This document shows, piece after piece, positions 59,882 to 64,000 of a DNA stretch of 64,000 nucleotides. Under the pieces are notes generated by a model. It saw nothing but the letters and a program-made list of their open reading frames with translations. It did no database searches and was not told the origin of the DNA. Both the position numbers and the translations under genes were made by a program. Where the stretch lies: the NCBI GenBank assembly GCA_029961685.1, contig JARWKL010000002.1, positions 22,040,908 to 22,104,907 on the forward strand, in the 5' to 3' direction. The first letter of the stretch is position 1. Every line of letters begins with the position of its first letter. The DNA comes from Aristolochia californica (taxonomy: Eukaryota; Streptophyta; Magnoliopsida; Piperales; Aristolochiaceae).

Positions 59882-61329
59882 ATGTTGGGATCAGTTAGAA
59901 GTCTCTTTCCTATAAAATTCCACCAAGCTATTATTAGGGGGTTGTACTAGTGGAAATTCCCAAACATGGATTTTGGGGTTCATTTTTTGGTGCGTGAAAT
60001 AATTTTCTATTTATTATAGTTTTCAAATTCTTTTGCGCACATGAACTCTAAAATTTTCGTTTTGTTGCGATCTTATATCTTTTTTGTTTATGAGGAAAAA
60101 TGGGAGAGTGGAAACTCAAGCATGGATCTGAGGAAAAAAAAAATTTTGAACATCCAAAATGGGAATGCACAAATGCTGAGAGTGATAATTCCAAAATGTA
60201 ACTTTGATTTTTAAGGATAGGCAAAAAAAGTGGGTTGTTTGGCTCTGGTAAATATCCAACCATTTGAGAATTTAACTTTTTCTACTCCCCCTAATTTTTG
60301 GGCCACTAGGCCACTTGCATCCTCAACATGCTTGTGGCATGCACACGCCCACCACACTTAAAGCATGTTGGGATCAGTTAGAAGTCTCTTTCCTATAAAA
60401 TTCCACCAAGCTATTATTAGGGGGTTGTACTAGTGGAATTTCCAAAACATGGATTTTGGGGTTCATTTTTTGGCGCGTGAAATAATTTTCTATTTATTAT
60501 AGTTTTCAAATTCTTTTGCATTTATGAACTCTAAAATTTTCATTTTGTTGCGATCTTATATCTTTTTTGTTTATGAGGAAAAATGCGAGAGTGGAAACTC
60601 AAGCTTGGATCTGAAGAAAAAAAAAATTTGAACATCCAAAATGGGAATGCACAAATGCTGAGAGAGATAATTCCAAAAAGTTTCTGTGATTTTTAAAGAT
60701 AGGCAAAAAAAGTGGGTTGTTTGGCTCTGGTAAATATCCAACCACTTTAGAATTTAACTTTTTCTACTCCCCCTAATTCTTGGGCCACTAGGCCACTTAC
60801 ATCCTCAACAAGCTTGTGGCATGCACACCCCCCACCACACTTAAAGCATGTTGGGATCAGTTAGAAGTCTTTTTCCTATAAAATTCCACCAAGCTATTAT
60901 AAGGGGGTTGTACTAGTGAAAATTTCCAAACATGGATTTTGGGGTTCATTTTTTGGTGCATGAAATAATTTTCTATTTATTATAGTTTTCAAATTCTTTT
61001 GCACACATGAACTCTAAAATTTTCACTTTGTTGCGATCTTATATCTTTTTTGTTTGCGAGAAAAAATGGGAGAGTGGAAACTCAAGCTTGGATCTGAAGA
61101 AAAAAAAATTTTGAACATCCAAAAAGCGAATGCACAAATGCTGAGAGAGATAATTCCAAAAAGTATCTGTGATTTTTAAGGATAGGCAAAAAAAGTGGGT
61201 TGTTTGGCTCTGGTAAATATCCAACCAATTGAGAATTTAACTTTTTCTGCTCCCCCTAATTTTTGGGCCACTAGGCCACTTGCATCCTCAACATGCTTGT
61301 GGCATGCACACCCCCACCATACTTAAAGC
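59882..61329. repeat. 3-monomer HOR, copy 1 (1448 bp)
   Basis: Units x 59882, y 60365 and z 60848. Unit x has CAAGCATGG, GAGAGTGATAATTCC and CACACGCCCACC. Unit y has TTTTTTGGCGCGTG and CACACCCCCCACC. Unit z has GTGAAAATTTCC, GGTGCATG, CAACCAATTGAG and CACCATACTTAAAG. All three recur 1448-1449 bp downstream. Confidence 0.85.
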
Positions 61330-64000
61330 ATGTCGGGATCAGTTAGAAGTCTCTTTCCTATAAAATTCCACCAAGCTATTATTAGGGGGTTGTACTAGTG
61401 GAATTTCCCAAACATGGATTTTGGGGTTCATTTTTTGGTGCGTGAAATAATTTTCTATTTATTATAGTTTTCAAATTCGTTTGCACACACGAACTCTAAA
61501 ATTTTTGTTTTGTTGCGATCTTATATCTTTTTTGTTTATGAGGAAAAATGGGAGAGTGGAAACTCAAGCATGGATCTGAAGAAAAAAAAAATTTTGAACA
61601 TCCAAAATGGGAATGCACAAATGCTGAGAGTGATAATTCCAAAAAGTATCTTTGATTTTTAAGGATAGGCAAAAAAAGTGGGTTATTTGGCTCTGGTAAA
61701 TATCCAACCACTCTAGAATTTAACTTTTTCTACTCCCCCTAATTTTTGGGCCACTAGGCCACTTGCATCCTCAACATGCTTGTGGCATGCACACGCCCAC
61801 CACACTTAAAGCATGTTACGATCAGTTAGAAGTCTCTTTCCTATAAAATTCCACCAAGCTATAATCAGGGGGTTGTACTAGTGGAATTTCCGAAACAAGG
61901 ATTTTGGGGTTCGTTTTTTGGCGCGTGAAATAATTTTCTATTTATTATAGTTTTCAAATTCTTTTGCACATATGAACTCTAAAATTTTCGTTTTTTTGCG
62001 ATCTTATATCTTTTTTGTTTACGAGGAAAAATGGGAGAGTGGAAACTCAAGCTTGGATCTGAAGAAAAAAAAAATTTGAACATCCAAACTGGGAATGCAC
62101 AAATGCTGAGAGAGATAATTCCAAAAAAGTATCTGTTATTTTTAAAGATAGGCAAAAAAAGTGGGTTGTTTGGCTCTGGTAAATATCCAACCACTTGAGA
62201 ATTTAACTTTTTCTACTCCCCCTAATTTTTGGGCCACTAGGCCACTTGCATCCTCAACATGCTTGTGGCATGCACACCCCCCACCACATTTAAAGCATGT
62301 TGGGATCAGTTAGAAGTCTCTTTCCTACAAAATTCCACCAAGCTATTATTTGGGGGTTGTACGAGTGAAAATTTCCAAACATGGATTTTGGGGTACATTT
62401 TTAGGTGCATGAAATAATTTTCTATTTATTATAGTTTTCAAATTCTTTTGCACACATGAACTCTAAAATTTTCGCTTTGTTGTGATCTTATATCTTTTTT
62501 GTTTGCGAGAAAAAATGGGAGAGTGGAAACTCAAGCTTGGATCTGAAGAAAAAAAAAATTTTGAACATCCAAAATGGGAATGCACAAATGCTGAGAGTAA
62601 TAATTCCAAAAAGTATCTTTGATTTTTAAAGATAGGCAAAAAAAGTGGGTTGTTTGGCTCTGGTAAATATCCAACCACTTGAGAATTTAACTTTTTCTAC
62701 TCCCCCTAATTTTTGGGCTACTAGGCCACTTGCATCCTCAACATGCTTGTGGCATGCACAGGCCCACCACACTTAAAGCATGTTGGGATCAGTTAGAAGT
62801 CTCTTTCCTATAAAATTCCACCAAGCTATTATTAGGGGGTTGTACTAGTGGAATTTTTGAAACATGGATTTTGGGGTTCATTTTTTGGCGAGTGAAATAA
62901 TTTTCTATTTATTATAGTTTTCAAATTCTTTTGCACATATGAACTCTAAAATTTTCGTTTTGTTGCGATCTTATATCTTTTTTGTTTACGAGGAAAAATG
63001 GGAGAGTGGAAACTCAAGCTTGGATCTGAAGAAAAAAAAAATTTGAACATCCAAAATGGGAATGCACAAATGCTGAGAGAGATAATTCCAAAAAGTATCT
63101 GTGATTTTTAAAGATAGGCAAAAAAAGTGGGTTGTTTGGCTCTGGTAAATATCCAACCACTTGAGAATTTAACTTTTTCTACTCCCCCTAATTTTTGGGC
63201 CACTAGGCCACTTGCATCCTCAACATGCTTGTGGCATGCACACCTCCCACCACACTTAAAGCATGTTGGGATCAGTTAGAAGTCTCTTTCCTACAAAATT
63301 CCACCAAGCTATTATTAGGGGGTTGTACTAGTGAAAATTTCCAAACATGGATTTTGGGGTTCATTTTTTGGTGCATGAAATAATTTTCTATTTATTATAG
63401 TTTTCAAATTCTTTTGCACACATGAACTCTAAAATTTTCGCTTTGTTGTGATCTTATATCTTTTTTGTTTGCGAGAAAAAATGGGAGAGTGGTAACTCAA
63501 GCATGGATCTGAAGAAAAAAAAAATTTGAACATCCAAAATGCGAATGCACAAATGCTGAGAGAGATAATTCCAAAAAGTATCTGTGATTTTTAAGGATAG
63601 GCAAAAAAAGTGGGTTGTTTGGCTCTGGTAAATATCCAACCAATTGAGAATTTAACTTTTTCTACTCCCCCTAATTTTTGGGCCACTAGGCCACTTGCAT
63701 CCTCAAGATGCTTGTGGCAGGCACACCCCCACCATACTTAAAGCATGTCGGGATCAGTTAGAAGTCGCTTTCCTATAAAATTCCACAGCTATTACTAGGG
63801 GGTTGTACCAGTGAAATTTCCCAAACATGGATTTTGGGGTTCATTTTTAGTGTGTGAAATTATTTTCTATTTATTATAGTTTTCAAATTCTTTTGCACAC
63901 ATGAACTCTAAAATTTTCATTTTGTTGCGTTCTTAGATCTTTTTTGTTTACGAGGAAAAATGGGAGAGTGGAAACTCAAGTTTGGATCTGAAGAAAAAAA
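61330..64000. repeat. 3-monomer HOR, copies 2 and 3 with one hybrid
   Basis: Units: x 61330, y 61813, z/x hybrid 62297, y 62780, z 63263, x 63745 (cut by the window end). The hybrid starts as z (GTGAAAATTTCC, GTGCATG) and ends as x (GAGAGTAATAATTCC, ATCTTTGATTTTT, then CACAGGCCCACC), so one monomer's length is lost. The units at 61330 and 63745 both begin ATGTCGGGATCAG. Confidence 0.85.

Larger units (their letters stand above)
1..64000. repeat. Satellite DNA array, ~484-bp monomer, about 132 tandem copies
   Basis: The window is one uninterrupted head-to-tail array. The landmark ATGTTGGGATCAG (or a one- or two-base variant) recurs every 476-489 bp from position 17 to 63745; two shorter monomers are 453 bp. 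Each monomer has the same parts in order: TATAAAATTCCACC; TTAGGGGGTTGTAC; a block with GTGCGTGAAATAATTTTC; TTTATTATATAG; GCACACATGAACTC; TTGCGATCTTATATC; GGAGAGTGGAAACTC; an A-tract of about 7-14; ATGCACAAATGCTGAGAGAG; GGCAAAAAGTGGG; CTACTCCCCCTAATTTTTG; GGCCACTAGGCCACTTGC; and GTGGCATGCACACCCCCACC. Bases 1-16 are the tail of a preceding monomer, and the last unit is cut at 64000. Open frames of 60-142 codons occur on both strands in most monomers. They overlap each other, end wherever the A-tract length changes frame, and lose their starts in some copies, so none is annotated as a gene. Confidence 0.98.
50263..64000. repeat. Third satellite subfamily (AAGCTTGG type), about 29 monomers
   Basis: Starts: 50263, 50746, 51228, 51709, 52190, 52673, 53155, 53636, 54117, 54597, 55075, 55557, 56037, 56517, 56998, 57478, 57960, 58440, 58920, 59401, 59882, 60365, 60848, 61330, 61813, 62297, 62780, 63263 and 63745. 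Marks are CTCAAGCTTGGATC (AAGCATGG in some), GGCAAAAAAAGTGGG with extra As, TTTATTATAGTTTTC, CTTTTGCACACATG, and often TTTGCGAGAAAAAATGGG. The change is gradual: AAGCTTGG already appears at 49306-50262. The last monomer runs off the window. Confidence 0.85.

Noticed and set aside
1..64000. Regular spaced repeats as a CRISPR array
   Set aside because: The repeated unit is the whole ~484-bp monomer with no unique spacers and no associated genes. This is a satellite.
1..64000. Ribosomal DNA spacer subrepeats
   Set aside because: No 18S, 5.8S, 25S/28S or 5S sequence was seen anywhere in the window, and 64 kb of pure repeat is too long for an ordinary spacer.

Overview
The whole 64 kb window is satellite DNA. 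One AT-rich monomer of about 480-489 bp is repeated head to tail about 132 times, in one orientation, from the first base to the last. I found no gene, RNA gene, intact mobile element, CRISPR array or unique spacer. Many short open frames (60-142 codons) occur on both strands, but they are repeat periodicity and not genes.

The organism is a eukaryote. A plant is the best guess, at low confidence. The reasons are the long monomer, the layered higher-order repeats (HORs), CpG positions that keep alternating with TpG or CpA (as methylated heterochromatin would show), and LTR-like TGTTG...CAACA ends inside each monomer. No name for the satellite family can be given from the sequence alone.

Layout, taking each monomer to begin at the recurring ATGTTGGGATCAG. 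(1) 17-499 is a chimeric monomer. (2) 500-8252 and 8253-16005 are two nearly identical copies of a 16-monomer HOR of exactly 7753 bp; I call its monomers m1-m16. (3) 16006-24727 and 24728-35867 are rearranged HOR derivatives built from the same monomer types. They contain in-register deletions, duplications and hybrid monomers, plus two types (N1, N2) that are absent from the 16-mer. (4) 35868-39248 is a stretch of more individual monomers with no clear HOR. (5) 39249-50262 is a second subfamily, marked by ACTAGT where the first has ACATGT, with local multi-monomer duplications at offsets of 2.87, 5.27 and 6.23 kb. (6) 50263-64000 is a third subfamily, marked by AAGCTTGG and GGCAAAAAAAGTGGG. 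It holds a 5-monomer HOR (about 2.40 kb) and then a 3-monomer HOR (about 1.45 kb).

Nothing here works as a gene system. What the window records is array evolution: unequal exchange always kept in register with the monomer, nested HORs of different size and apparent age, a conserved dyad at the monomer boundary, and slippage in a poly-A tract. Monomer boundaries and variant sites were read by eye. Identity levels are estimates, not computed alignments.
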